DNA of 47,364 nucleotides, taken from Bacteroidota bacterium. GTDB lineage: Bacteria > Bacteroidota > Bacteroidia > 2-12-FULL-35-15. The notes below the pieces were generated by a model. The model made no database searches, had not been told where the DNA came from, and was given only the letters and a program-made list of their open reading frames with translations. Shown in pieces: positions 36,501-45,511 of the stretch (positions are counted from its first letter, which is position 1; each line of letters opens with the position of its first letter). The translations under genes and the position numbers were made by a program. The stretch is taken from positions 125,885 to 173,248 of the forward strand of contig CANIFU010000001.1 of the NCBI GenBank assembly GCA_947466965.1. The letters are read 5' to 3'.

Positions 36501-38100
36501 TTAATGGAACATTACCGCCATTACAAACTGTAATTGGTCCAGGAACGTTTACTGTAGGATTTGGGTTAATAACGACAGTGACCGTAGAGGAAGCAGTACA
36601 CCCTGCAACACTTGCCACTACTGTGTAGGTTCCTGCTGCACTTGCAGTAACTCCTGTAATACTTGGGTTTTGTAGCGCAGATGCAAAAGCACTCGGACCA
36701 GTCCAAGCGTAAGTTGCTCCAGCAACAGTTGCTGCTGTTAAATTTAAAGTAGCGCCAACGCAGACTGGACTATTGCTTCCGGCTGTAGGAGTAGCAAGTA
36801 CAACTCCACTGGCAACTGTTACAGTATTTGTAAAGACACAACCTAAGGTAGTATTTGTAACCGTTACAGTATATGTTCCCGCAGGTAATCCTGATGCTGT
36901 ATTTGCACCAGCAACTCCTGAAGTTGTTGATACAATAGTACCTGCAGCATTCGTCCAAACATAATTATATGGTCCTGAAACACCTACTGGTGTTGATGTT
37001 GCACTTCCTGTTCCTCCGCAAGGAGCTGCAATAGAAGATACGGTTGGAGCACAGCAAGATCCAACTGCAGGTAAAACAGAGGCGGGATCGTCTAAACATC
37101 CTAAACTACTCCATGATCCCGACTCACCATCTCCAGATGTATTTACTGTAACATTTAAGTTAGAACCTGGTGCGCAACCTGCGGCAACGGCAATTGAAAA
37201 ACAAAAATTCCAAGTTCCAGCACCCAAAAAACCAGTACAATTATCACCAAAATTATTTCCTGGATTTGTTCCAGCATCTGGAGTGTCAAAATAAAAACCA
37301 GGACCAAATGCTGCCCCTGTAGCTGATGAGGTGCAGCCACCTGGATAATATGCCCATGTTCCGCCTGCAGGAGTTGTTTGACAAGCTGGTGGAGGTGTGG
37401 TTGTAAGTGAAGCTAAATTCCATCCTGATCCAAAGGTTAATTGAACACCATGTAACCAGTTGGTGTTAATTTGGGTGTATTGGCTAACATGATAACAAAA
37501 GTTTACAACTTGTCCTGGCGAATACATTCCTCCAACAGGCAAAGGAGCTGCTGTAAAAGTTGAGGCATTTAAACAATCCGCACAATCTTTATTGTTTTTG
37601 ATATTTATATTGAAAGTACCTGTTTGCCCTGTTCCACCACTAATTTGTAAATAGTAGGTAGTACCTGGTACCATTTGTTCCACAGTTAAAGTTGCTGAGC
37701 CCGCTGTTCCAACAGCACAACCACCAACACCACCACCCAATGCAGCACACGTTCCGGAATACATCGCAATATTTACTGTTGAAAATGTAGCAGTAACTGT
37801 AATGGATGCTTGGTAACTACTTGCTGTAAACGTATACCATACATCATTGGCAGGAACAGACATAGCTCCACCTGTACAGCCTGGTTGGTAAAGATATGGA
37901 CTAGCTGGCGTAGCACCCACAATTGTACCAGGTATATTTAGCGCAGCTCCTAGTGATGGTGCAGTTCCAGAACATGCAGCAGGTGTTGGAAGTGTACCTA
38001 TAGCTTGCGCAGTTGCGCAGTTATCATTTGCCGGTTGGGCAAATGCTTGTTTGCTTAAAAAGCTAACAAAGAGCATTAGGATGAGTAAGTTTTTTTTCAT
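33508..38100 (-). CDS. Large T9SS-secreted adhesin-like protein with CHU C-terminal domain
   Basis: 1530 residues. A signal peptide ends FAQPANDNC. A PPC-like domain (~25-170) follows, then a region with Cys pairs, then Ig-like/PKD-like repeats rich in Thr, Gly, Ala, Pro and Val. Three copies of a 90-residue unit lie at ~513-782, containing ITVCNGGNVP, and SprB-like units (TDANGCTSTTSV type) lie around 980-1130. Two PKD domains (NWTFGDGTT, SWTWDFGDGS) occupy ~1270-1435. The last ~90 residues are the gliding-motility (CHU) sorting domain: FFIPNAFSPNDDGIND and ELFVFDRWGNLIF. It is exported by T9SS (type B signal) and is probably displayed or released at the cell surface. Ligand unknown. Confidence 0.92.
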   Translation of the reverse strand: MKKNLLILMLFVSFLSKQAFAQPANDNCATAQAIGTLPTPAACSGTAPSLGAALNIPGTIVGATPASPYLYQPGCTGGAMSVPANDVWYTFTASSYQASITVTATFSTVNIAMYSGTCAALGGGVGGCAVGTAGSATLTVEQMVPGTTYYLQISGGTGQTGTFNINIKNNKDCADCLNASTFTAAPLPVGGMYSPGQVVNFCYHVSQYTQINTNWLHGVQLTFGSGWNLASLTTTPPPACQTTPAGGTWAYYPGGCTSSATGAAFGPGFYFDTPDAGTNPGNNFGDNCTGFLGAGTWNFCFSIAVAAGCAPGSNLNVTVNTSGDGESGSWSSLGCLDDPASVLPAVGSCCAPTVSSIAAPCGGTGSATSTPVGVSGPYNYVWTNAAGTIVSTTSGVAGANTASGLPAGTYTVTVTNTTLGCVFTNTVTVASGVVLATPTAGSNSPVCVGATLNLTAATVAGATYAWTGPSAFASALQNPSITGVTASAAGTYTVVASVAGCTASSTVTVVINPNPTVNVPGPITVCNGGNVPLTGFTSVPVGATFSWTNSNTAIGLGGSGVGSVPAFTATNATTAAITGTITVTATLAGCPGTPNTFTITVNPTPTVTVPANITVCNGGNVPASAYVSAPAGASYSWTNTNAAIGLAASGTGNTPSFTATNSTVAAITSTITVTPTVAGCPGTPNTYTITVNPTPTVTVPANITICNGGNIPASVFTSTPAGGTFTWTNSNPAIGLAASGAGNTPAFIATNLTGAAITATISVTPTVAGCPGTPNTYTITVNPTPAAPTALGASVCINNSTTLTASAPGGTYEWYDAPAAGTLLITNASYTTPLLTTATTYYVQTTILGCPSPLTPVTVTIAPGLAVNAGPDDTLCFGGNTTLNVTPNGAGYTYVWTAAAGLSSTTIFNPIANAATTTNYTVTVTDASGCVGTDNVTIYADPQINVAIAGIDVTCFGACNGQTICIPTGGTSGYTYLWNSGCIAASCGSLCPGSYSVTVTDSWGCTATNDTSIIQPTLLTASITASSNASCNGVCDGTATAAGNGGTMGAAYGYSWNTVPAQLTATATGLCNGNYTCTITDANGCTSTTSVIITEPSLVLLAPIVSPTICIGASTILTAIASGGNGGPYTYSWSPATGLSATNIANPTASPVATTVYTVNAFDANGCPAAAVNVTVTINPPMTLAANGSTSICPGGSTPISALAGLGSGGPYTYSWSPATGLSNAGIANPSASPVTTTTYTVTANDGCSPPLTATVTVTVLPIPVVVFSGDLLSGCSPVCVNFTDASTVVGSTIATWNWTFGDGTTFVGQNPPLHCYTNTGQYTVGLTVSSTLGGCVATDTYLNYITVFPNPIAEFTASPNPATVTEPTVNFTDQSSSVAPITSWTWDFGDGSLNGTNSNPTHIYPSIVDGTYTVTLTVVDAHGCTDVVSHPIVIAPEFTFFIPNAFSPNDDGINDFFYGKGVGITKYELFVFDRWGNLIFFADELNKYWDGKANHGKDIAQQDVYVWKVKLTDVFDKKHNYIGTVTVVK

Positions 38101-38142
38101 TTTGTTTAGAGATTAGAGAGAAAGAGAGCGATTTACTTTTAT

Positions 38143-38526
38143 TTAATGTGACTTGCCTGTTACGTGGTGCTCTTCCATAATAAAATTATTGGGGCCCAAT
38201 GAAAATACAGGTATGTCTCGGTTCGTAGGAAATTTTTCTGAATAATCAGATAAGTTTAAAGGATGCACATTCGCATTTATTTCTGTCGCCGAAAACAATT
38301 CTACTTTTACTCCGGTGTTAAATTCAATGATATTTCTAACCTTCTTTAACCGGTGATATTTCATGTCTGAATTATTTAATGCATCTATGTATGGTTGCAT
38401 GCTACTTATAGCAGAATTACCAATAATCGCATACGTTTTTCCTTGGATTTCTTGCGCATTTAATATGGCAGAAAAAGTAATTCCTAAAAAAAGGAGTATA
38501 TGTTTTACTAAGCTATTCTTTTTCAT
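38143..38526 (-). CDS. Small exported protein of unknown function
   Basis: 127 residues with a signal peptide (MKKNSLVKHILLFLGITFSA, cleaved after NAQ). The mature ~100 residues include KTYAIIGNSAISSMQPYID and YHRLKKVRNIIEFNTGVKVE and end in a His-rich tail MEEHHVTGKSH. I do not recognise a family. It starts 42 bp before the large T9SS protein gene on the same strand, so they may share a transcript. No type A or type B sorting signal is seen, so it is likely periplasmic or secreted by another route. Confidence 0.7.
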   Translation of the reverse strand: MKKNSLVKHILLFLGITFSAILNAQEIQGKTYAIIGNSAISSMQPYIDALNNSDMKYHRLKKVRNIIEFNTGVKVELFSATEINANVHPLNLSDYSEKFPTNRDIPVFSLGPNNFIMEEHHVTGKSH

Positions 38527-38768
38527 TTTGTTATGTTTAAAATTGGAGTATGCTAAGTAAGTAAAAAAATATTAAGAATACAAATCAAACCTATAAAAAG
38601 GTATGGGAACTGGAAAGGATTAATTTTCTTTTTATGAGATGCTAAAATCAAAGAAATAGTTGCATTGAAATAAATGAAGCGTCTAAGTCAACTACTATTT
38701 AGTTGAGACTTTTATTATTTTTTTTTTAAAATCTAATTTGACAATTAAACTAAAGCACGAAATTCGTT
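38527..38768. other. Intergenic region, no gene seen
   Basis: No reading frame, RNA gene or clear terminator. A 6-bp stem TCAACT/AGTTGA at 38688-38706, followed on the plus strand by a T-rich run to 38726, is the only structure; no plus-strand gene precedes it, so its role is unclear. Confidence 0.5.
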
Positions 38769-40550
38769 TTAGAATTCAACGTCTAAGTCGAAGCGTTGGC
38801 GGAATTTGTTGATTGCAGGGTTTTTTTCTACAAGTCTTTTGTATCGGTCGGTTGCAGTGTATAGATTGGTTTTGTCGTCTATTGCAGATAAAACCAGGTT
38901 AAGCTGGATAGAATAATTGTTTAACTCTTTACGTAAAAAGCCTAAAAAAGGCATCTTTTCTTCATTTATACTTTCCTCAATAGCTTTGTTATTTATAGGA
39001 AATTCAATGATCATTTCATCTTTTAAAACAGGTCTTTTACTAAGCAGTGAGGTAGATAAATTTGTTTTTCCTTTCTCTTTTAGTTCATTTGCGTATTTAT
39101 CCCAGGCAGCTTCAAGCTCAAGTTGACTGAAACTGCTTTTAGGCTGAGTGGAAAAATGTTGTTCAGTCTTCTCTTCTAAAGGTTTATCCGTTTTTTTTTC
39201 GCTGTTGAGATGTTGATGAATAGAAATAGTTGCCGTTTTTATGAATGGCTTTTTTACAACCGTTGAAACATCAACTAAAGAAACATTCTTATCAATTAAA
39301 GAAACATTCTTATCAATATTAGAAGGTTGTGACGTTATTGCGATTTCGGCAATTGGTTTAATAACAGGTGATGATGTGCTAACTGAAGTTGTCTTTTGTG
39401 CTACAGGAGGTTTGATTTGTTGACTTAAGTCATTTTTTTTTTCAGCCTCATTTCCAATGGAATTGAGCGAACAGAGTTGCATAAGCGATAACTCGACTTG
39501 GAGTCGGTGGTTTTTACTCGACTTATAATTGATATCTGTCTTGTTTAGTATCGTAAGACCCTTGATTAAAACGGATAGTGAACATTTGCCAGATTGGTCC
39601 TTATATTTATCTCTTATGTTGGTGCCAACTTCCAATAGTTGAAGTGTTTCTGGGTCTTTGCTTACCAGCAAATTCCTGAAGTGATCACCCATGCCAGCAA
39701 CAAAATTGTGCCCATCAAAACCATTGTTTAAAATTTCATTGAAAAGCAATAGAGCAGTGGAAATGTTTTCGTTTAAAATAGCATCCGTAACTTTAAAATA
39801 ATAGTCGTAATCGAGGATGTTTAAATTGTCGATCACATCTTTATAGGTTAGATTATTTCCAGCAAAACTTACAATCTGATCGAATATTGAACATGCATCC
39901 CGAAGAGCGCCATCAGCCTTTTGAGCAATAATATGTAAGGCATCTTTTTCTGCAACAATGTGTTCGCTATTGGCAATAAATGCCAAATGATTCGCGATGT
40001 CTTCAATCTGAATTCTATTGAAATCAAAAATTTGACAGCGAGAAAGAATGGTAGGAATGATTTTATGCTTTTCTGTTGTTGCTAAAATAAATATAGCATG
40101 TTTGGGTGGTTCTTCCAATGTTTTCAGAAAGGCATTGAAGGCCTGATTGGATAGCATGTGCACCTCATCAATGATGTATACTTTGTGTGTTCCTAGTTGT
40201 GGTGCATATCTTACCTGGTCAACCAAATTGCGGATATCATCGACCGAATTATTGGATGCTGCATCTAATTCAGATACATTGAGTGATGCACCGCTGTTAA
40301 AGGATTCGCAGGATTCACATTTATCACATGCTTCAATACTTTCGGATCTGTTTGTACAATTAATTGTTTTTGCAAGAATTCGAGCACAGGTTGTTTTTCC
40401 AACACCACGTGGACCGCAGAATAGAAAAGCTTGCGCTAAGTGATCAGTTTTTATAGCATTTTTTAATGTATTGGTAATATGCGCCTGACCTACAACCGTG
40501 TTAAAGGTTGCTGGGCGGTATTTACGAGCTGATACAATAAAATTGTCCAT
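38769..40550 (-). CDS. dnaX: DNA polymerase III subunit gamma/tau
   Basis: Clamp-loader ATPase that loads the sliding clamp during replication. The 593 residues have Walker A GPRGVGKT (46-53), the four zinc cysteines (65, 75, 78, 81), Walker B IIDEVHML and the SRC motif TILSRCQIF. A long low-complexity linker (~360-480) rich in Lys, Ser and Thr precedes a C-terminal tau-like domain (~490-593). The linker holds a perfect 21-bp tandem duplication at 39276-39317. The ATG at 40550 is preferred to a GTG at 40562, which lies inside the promoter box. Confidence 0.95.
   Translation of the reverse strand: MDNFIVSARKYRPATFNTVVGQAHITNTLKNAIKTDHLAQAFLFCGPRGVGKTTCARILAKTINCTNRSESIEACDKCESCESFNSGASLNVSELDAASNNSVDDIRNLVDQVRYAPQLGTHKVYIIDEVHMLSNQAFNAFLKTLEEPPKHAIFILATTEKHKIIPTILSRCQIFDFNRIQIEDIANHLAFIANSEHIVAEKDALHIIAQKADGALRDACSIFDQIVSFAGNNLTYKDVIDNLNILDYDYYFKVTDAILNENISTALLLFNEILNNGFDGHNFVAGMGDHFRNLLVSKDPETLQLLEVGTNIRDKYKDQSGKCSLSVLIKGLTILNKTDINYKSSKNHRLQVELSLMQLCSLNSIGNEAEKKNDLSQQIKPPVAQKTTSVSTSSPVIKPIAEIAITSQPSNIDKNVSLIDKNVSLVDVSTVVKKPFIKTATISIHQHLNSEKKTDKPLEEKTEQHFSTQPKSSFSQLELEAAWDKYANELKEKGKTNLSTSLLSKRPVLKDEMIIEFPINNKAIEESINEEKMPFLGFLRKELNNYSIQLNLVLSAIDDKTNLYTATDRYKRLVEKNPAINKFRQRFDLDVEF
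39276..39317 (-). repeat. 21-bp perfect tandem duplication in dnaX linker
   Basis: Two identical 21-bp copies lie back to back in frame inside the low-complexity linker of DnaX. They give the repeated KNVSLID peptide and can change copy number without breaking the reading frame. Confidence 0.9.
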
Positions 40551-40561
40551 AGAAGATGACA

Positions 40562-40590
40562 CAAAACTAACTATTAAAATGTAAATTCAA
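40562..40590 (-). promoter_or_regulatory. Promoter of dnaX
   Basis: On the minus strand TTG (40590-40588) is followed after 18 nt by TAGTTTTG (40569-40562), a good fit to the Bacteroidota TTTG-N19-TAnnTTTG promoter. The ATG lies 11 nt further, so the 5' leader would be only a few nucleotides. Confidence 0.65.
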
Positions 40591-40745
40591 TAAAATGTTT
40601 AAAAGTTGTATTTTAGTTAATAAAATGTAGCCCCAAATTAGAAAAAAATCAAAAAAAGAAAAGGTGTCGTTTTTCATATAGGCAGTGGTTTGCTGTGTAC
40701 TTTCTTTTTATTTTCGATTAAATTCAGCACTTTCTGACCTTTTTT

Positions 40746-40776
40746 TTTGGTGAAAATTCAAAATTTGCTATATTTG
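40746..40776 (+). promoter_or_regulatory. Promoter of the rpsF-rpsR-rplI operon
   Basis: TTTG (40746-40749), a 19-nt spacer and TATATTTG (40769-40776) match the Bacteroidota housekeeping promoter exactly. The leader of about 50 nt contains a small CCTTTT/AAAAGG hairpin at 40782-40797 that could be a site for S6/S18 feedback, though the CCG bulge typical of the S6:S18 leader is not evident. Confidence 0.82.
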
Positions 40777-40831
40777 CGTCCCTTTTAGAAAAAAGGAACA
40801 CTAAAATATTAACCAACTAAATTACAAAACA

Positions 40832-41173
40832 ATGCTAAAACATTATGAAACCGTCTTCATCATGACTCCCGTTTTGTCTGAAGAACAGGCAAAGGAGACG
40901 GTAAGTAAGTACAAAAAGTTACTTACAGACAATGGTTGCAAAATTGTAACCGAAAATGCTTGGGGCCTGCGCAAATTGCAGTATCCAATACAAAAGAAAA
41001 CAACTGGTTTCTACCATTTGTTTGAATTTCAAGCTCCTGCTAATTTTATTGCTGACCTGGAAGTTGCTTACAAACGTGATGAGCGCTTGTTACGCTTCTT
41101 AACAGTTGCTTTAGATAAGCATGCAGTTGCATACAGCTTAAAAAGCAGAAACAAAGCAAAAGTAGTAGCTTAA
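40832..41173 (+). CDS. rpsF: 30S ribosomal protein S6 (bS6)
   Basis: Small-subunit protein that binds S18 on the platform of the 30S subunit. The 113 residues start with HYETVFIMTPVLSEEQAKE and include ENAWGLRKLQYPIQKKTTGFY, given here as WGLRKLQYPIQKKTTGFY near residue 46, and a DERLLRFLTV strand near 88. It heads the rpsF-rpsR-rplI operon, with a strong promoter upstream. Confidence 0.97.
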   Translation: MLKHYETVFIMTPVLSEEQAKETVSKYKKLLTDNGCKIVTENAWGLRKLQYPIQKKTTGFYHLFEFQAPANFIADLEVAYKRDERLLRFLTVALDKHAVAYSLKSRNKAKVVA

Positions 41174-41198
41174 TTCATTCATTTAAATCATTAAAAAA

Positions 41199-41465
41199 AT
41201 GGCAGACAATTCAGAAATCAGATATCTTGCGCCTCCAACTGTGGACGTTAAGAAAAAGAAATACTGTCGCTTCAAAAAAAGCGGTATTAAGTATATCGAT
41301 TACAAGGACCCTCAATTTTTATTGAAGTTCATTAATGAGCAAGGTAAAATTTTACCCCGCAGATTAACAGGTACATCAGTTAAATATCAACGTAAAGTTT
41401 CTAAAGCAGTTAAGCGTGCTCGTCATTTAGCTTTATTGCCTTATGTTGCTGATATGTTAAAATAA
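41199..41465 (+). CDS. rpsR: 30S ribosomal protein S18 (bS18)
   Basis: Small basic 88-residue protein that forms a heterodimer with S6. [19 protein letters not shown] near residue 14 and the C-terminal [20 protein letters not shown] region are the family core. It starts 25 bp after rpsF and 10 bp before rplI. Only one cysteine (Cys20) lies in the region where zinc-binding S18 forms carry several, so it is probably a non-zinc form. Confidence 0.97.
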   Translation: MADNSEIRYLAPPTVDVKKKKYCRFKKSGIKYIDYKDPQFLLKFINEQGKILPRRLTGTSVKYQRKVSKAVKRARHLALLPYVADMLK

Positions 41466-41475
41466 GATTTAAGAC

Positions 41476-41922
41476 ATGGAAGTAATTTTAAAACAGGACG
41501 TTAAAAACCTTGGATACAAGGATGACGTTGTAAGTGTAAAACCTGGTTACGGAAGAAATTTTTTGATCCCAAATAACCTTGCAGAAATGGCTACTGTTGC
41601 ATCTAAAAAGATGTTAACAGAAACAGTAAAACAACGCGCTTTCAAAGAACAAAAAGTGAAAGCTGCTGCTGAAGTTACTGCTGCTAAATTGAAAGATCTT
41701 GTTATTAAGGTTGGTGCTAAAGTGGGTGAGTCCGGAAAAATTTTCGGTTCGGTTACTTCAGTTCAATTAGCTGATGCAATTAAAAAATTAGGTTACGAAG
41801 TGGATCGTAAAAATATCACAATGAGCGAAGACAGCGTTAAAACTGTTGGTACTTATTCTGCAGATGTTCGTTTTCACAAAGATGTAGTTGGAGCAGTTAC
41901 TTTTGAAGTAGTTCAAGAATAA
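41476..41922 (+). CDS. rplI: 50S ribosomal protein L9 (bL9)
   Basis: Large-subunit protein that binds 23S rRNA and helps keep the reading frame. The 148 residues have the N-terminal domain with LKQDVKNLGYKDDVVSVKPGYGRNFLIPN, of which VKPGYGRNFLIPN is the signature, a long connecting helix (~42-75), and the C-terminal domain starting near 80 with GKIFGSVT. Third gene of the operon and followed by a terminator. Confidence 0.97.
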   Translation: MEVILKQDVKNLGYKDDVVSVKPGYGRNFLIPNNLAEMATVASKKMLTETVKQRAFKEQKVKAAAEVTAAKLKDLVIKVGAKVGESGKIFGSVTSVQLADAIKKLGYEVDRKNITMSEDSVKTVGTYSADVRFHKDVVGAVTFEVVQE

Positions 41923-41940
41923 TTCTTTCACAAATTTTTA

Positions 41941-41978
41941 AAGGCAATTCAAAAATTTTGAATTGCCTTTTTTTTTGA
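41941..41978 (+). terminator. Terminator of the rpsF-rpsR-rplI operon
   Basis: Stem AAGGCAATTC / GAATTGCCTT (10 bp) with an A/T-rich loop, followed by a run of nine Ts on the plus strand. Confidence 0.93.
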
Positions 41979-42034
41979 TTTTATTTTTTAATAAAAAAAA
42001 GATACACCATTTTACTGATTTTAAAAACACAATT

Positions 42035-42382
42035 ATGACTGAGTTTACTATTAAAGAAGCGCAACATCAAGTTGATAAATGGATAAAAAAATATGGCGTC
42101 AGATACTTTTCTGAACTTACGAATATGGCAATTTTAACGGAAGAGGTAGGGGAAGTTGCGAGAATCATTTCTAGAAAATACGGAGAGCAGTCGTTTAAAA
42201 ATAAAGAAACTAATAAAAAATTGGCAGATGAATTAGCCGATGTTTTTTTTGTTTTAATTTGTTTAGCAAATCAAACAGGTGTTGATCTGAATGATGCATT
42301 CGAAAAAAATATGAATAAAAAAACGAAGCGAGATAAGGTAAGACATAAAAAAAATGAAAAGTTGAAATTAAAAAAAAGTTAA
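42035..42382 (+). CDS. MazG-like nucleotide pyrophosphohydrolase
   Basis: 115-residue all-alpha NTP-PPase of the MazG/dUTPase-like superfamily that removes pyrophosphate from (d)NTPs. The metal-binding pattern is present: ILTEEVGEVARII near residues 31-43 and KLADELADVFFVLICLAN near 65-82. The C-terminal tail is very Lys-rich. I chose the ATG at 42035 (MTEFTIKEAQHQ); an in-frame codon at 41963 lies inside the preceding terminator. Its substrate cannot be told from sequence. Confidence 0.86.
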   Translation: MTEFTIKEAQHQVDKWIKKYGVRYFSELTNMAILTEEVGEVARIISRKYGEQSFKNKETNKKLADELADVFFVLICLANQTGVDLNDAFEKNMNKKTKRDKVRHKKNEKLKLKKS

Positions 42383-42482
42383 TTGAATTTCATCGCTTGA
42401 TTGTGTCTTCTTGAACAGCAAAAGTTTAAGGTAATGTCAAGCAAGTCGTATTTTATGTTGCTATTAAATAAGAATAAACATA

Positions 42483-42516
42483 AAAAAATCCTGTTTCAGT
42501 TGAAACAGGATTTTTT
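42483..42516. terminator. Bidirectional terminator between atpC and the MazG-like gene
   Basis: Stem AAAAAATCCTGTTTCA / TGAAACAGGATTTTTT (16 bp) with the 2-nt loop GT. It lies 16 bp after the atpC stop and can also end plus-strand transcription 100 bp after the MazG-like gene. Confidence 0.9.
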
Positions 42517-42532
42517 GTTTTGTTTTTAAGTT

Positions 42533-42772
42533 TTATGCTTCTGCTAAAACAATTACTTTATTGTTTTGGACTTCAACAACACCGCCATTAATTTCAAATG
42601 TTTCTATGTTTTTTTTTGAGTCAGTTACTTTTATTGTTCCCTTTTTTAAGGAAGCAATAATTGGAGCGTGATTGTTTAGAATTCCAAAAGAGCCCTCAGC
42701 ACCCGGAAGCTTTATCGCATCCACATCACCACTATATACTTTTTTATCCGGAGTTATTATTTCTAAGTGCAT
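42533..42772 (-). CDS. atpC: ATP synthase F1 epsilon subunit (short form)
   Basis: Central-stalk subunit of the F1 ATPase. The 79 residues cover only the N-terminal beta-sandwich (IITPDKKVYSGDVDAIKLPG, GSFGILNNHAPII). The C-terminal two-helix regulatory domain of E. coli epsilon is absent. Short epsilon subunits are common in Bacteroidota. It follows atpD after 90 bp that hold a palindromic element. Confidence 0.93.
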   Translation of the reverse strand: MHLEIITPDKKVYSGDVDAIKLPGAEGSFGILNNHAPIIASLKKGTIKVTDSKKNIETFEINGGVVEVQNNKVIVLAEA

Positions 42773-42862
42773 GTTTTTAATTTGAAAATTTGAAAATGTG
42801 TTAATTTGGAAATGAAATCATTGTTTTAATTTCCAAATTAACTCATTTCCAAATCGATTAAT
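42773..42862 (-). repeat. Palindromic intercistronic element between atpD and atpC
   Basis: The 90-bp gap has a perfect 14-bp inverted repeat, GTTAATTTGGAAAT (42800-42813) and ATTTCCAAATTAAC (42829-42842), with a 15-nt loop. A second copy, TCATTTCCAAAT (42843-42854), is also perfectly complementary to 42804-42815, so two exclusive hairpins are possible. Variants TTTGAAAATTTGAAAATG lie at the atpC end. It resembles short AT-rich palindromic repeats that I recall from Bacteroidota intergenic regions. Confidence 0.7.
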
Positions 42863-44386
<1,524 letters not shown>

Positions 44387-44581
44387 TTAATTTTTAAAAT
44401 TCGACTGCGAAATTACACTATTTTATTTAGGTAAAAAATCGATTTTTAATATTTTTATAATTAAATTTGATGCTTTAAATCATACTTCATTATTTGTGGA
44501 GAAGATAATCGATTTTAACCTTGATTTTTAGTCAATTATCGAAACGTGTTAGTATTTTGTATGATATAATCAGTTGATTGA

Positions 44582-45511
44582 ATGAAGGTTTATACCCAAA
44601 TTGAGGATTTTAAGAACGTAAAAAACCCTGTTGTTACTACCGGCACTTTTGATGGAGTTCATTTAGGGCATCAAAAAATTATTTCGCGTTTAAAGGATGT
44701 AGCATCTGAAGAGCATGGCGAAACCGTTTTGCTGACATTTTATCCACATCCGAGAATGGTGCTTTTTCCTGATGATAATGAATTAAAATTGTTGAATACT
44801 CAGCTAGAAAAAATACAACTTTTAGAAAATTACGGCATCGACCATTTGATTATTTACCCTTTTACAAAAGAATTCTCTCGTCTTACTTCTGTTGAGTTTG
44901 TTCGTAATGTATTAGTTAATAATATACATACAAAGCGTTTAGTAATTGGTTACAATCATCATTTTGGCCGTAACAGGGAAGGATCATTTGATCACTTGAA
45001 AGAATTTGGTCCTGTTTATGGTTTTGATGTTGAAGAGATTCCTGCTAAAGATATTGATCACATTGAAATCAGTTCTACCAAAATTCGTCAGGCGCTGCAA
45101 GCAGGAGAAGTAAATGTTGCAGCAACCTTTTTGGGTCACACCTATTCTTTAAGTGGTAAAGTGGTTGAAGGACGTCAACTGGGCCGGACAATCGGTTATC
45201 CAACTGCTAATATTGTCATTGAAGATAATTTTAAATTGATTCCTGCTGATGGAGTTTATGCTGTAAATGTGGGGATCAGAGGTGAAATGTATCAGGGTAT
45301 GTTAAATATTGGAAATAATCCCACTGTTTTAGGGAAGGGAAGGAGTATCGAAGTAAATATTTTTGACTTCAATCAGAATATTTATGGAGATGACGCAACC
45401 ATTTATTTTATCGAGCGTCTTAGAGATGAAATTAAATTTAGTGGCCTGGATGCCTTAAAAGTAGCTTTGGCTGAAGACAAAAAAAACGCATTAAAAATTT
45501 TGAATACTTGA
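44582..45511 (+). CDS. ribF: Bifunctional riboflavin kinase / FAD synthetase
   Basis: Makes FMN and then FAD from riboflavin. The 309 residues have an N-terminal nucleotidyltransferase domain with TGTFDGVHLGHQKII near 20 and GYNHHFGRNREGS near 122, followed by SSTKIRQAL near 163. The C-terminal riboflavin kinase domain contains GRTIGYPTANI near 202 and a GVYAV strand. The stop TGA overlaps the TTG start of the next gene (TTGA), so the genes are translationally linked. Confidence 0.96.
   Translation: MKVYTQIEDFKNVKNPVVTTGTFDGVHLGHQKIISRLKDVASEEHGETVLLTFYPHPRMVLFPDDNELKLLNTQLEKIQLLENYGIDHLIIYPFTKEFSRLTSVEFVRNVLVNNIHTKRLVIGYNHHFGRNREGSFDHLKEFGPVYGFDVEEIPAKDIDHIEISSTKIRQALQAGEVNVAATFLGHTYSLSGKVVEGRQLGRTIGYPTANIVIEDNFKLIPADGVYAVNVGIRGEMYQGMLNIGNNPTVLGKGRSIEVNIFDFNQNIYGDDATIYFIERLRDEIKFSGLDALKVALAEDKKNALKILNT

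Noticed and set aside
36044-36628. 194-codon plus-strand frame within the large T9SS gene
   Set aside because: Antisense of a low-complexity Thr/Val/Pro repeat region; no start signal or family match.
38680-38726. Terminator on the plus strand
   Set aside because: The stem is short and imperfect, and no plus-strand gene lies upstream to terminate.
40777-40831. S6:S18 ribosomal leader motif
   Set aside because: There is a short CCTTTT/AAAAGG hairpin but no CCG-containing bulge, so the known motif is not supported.
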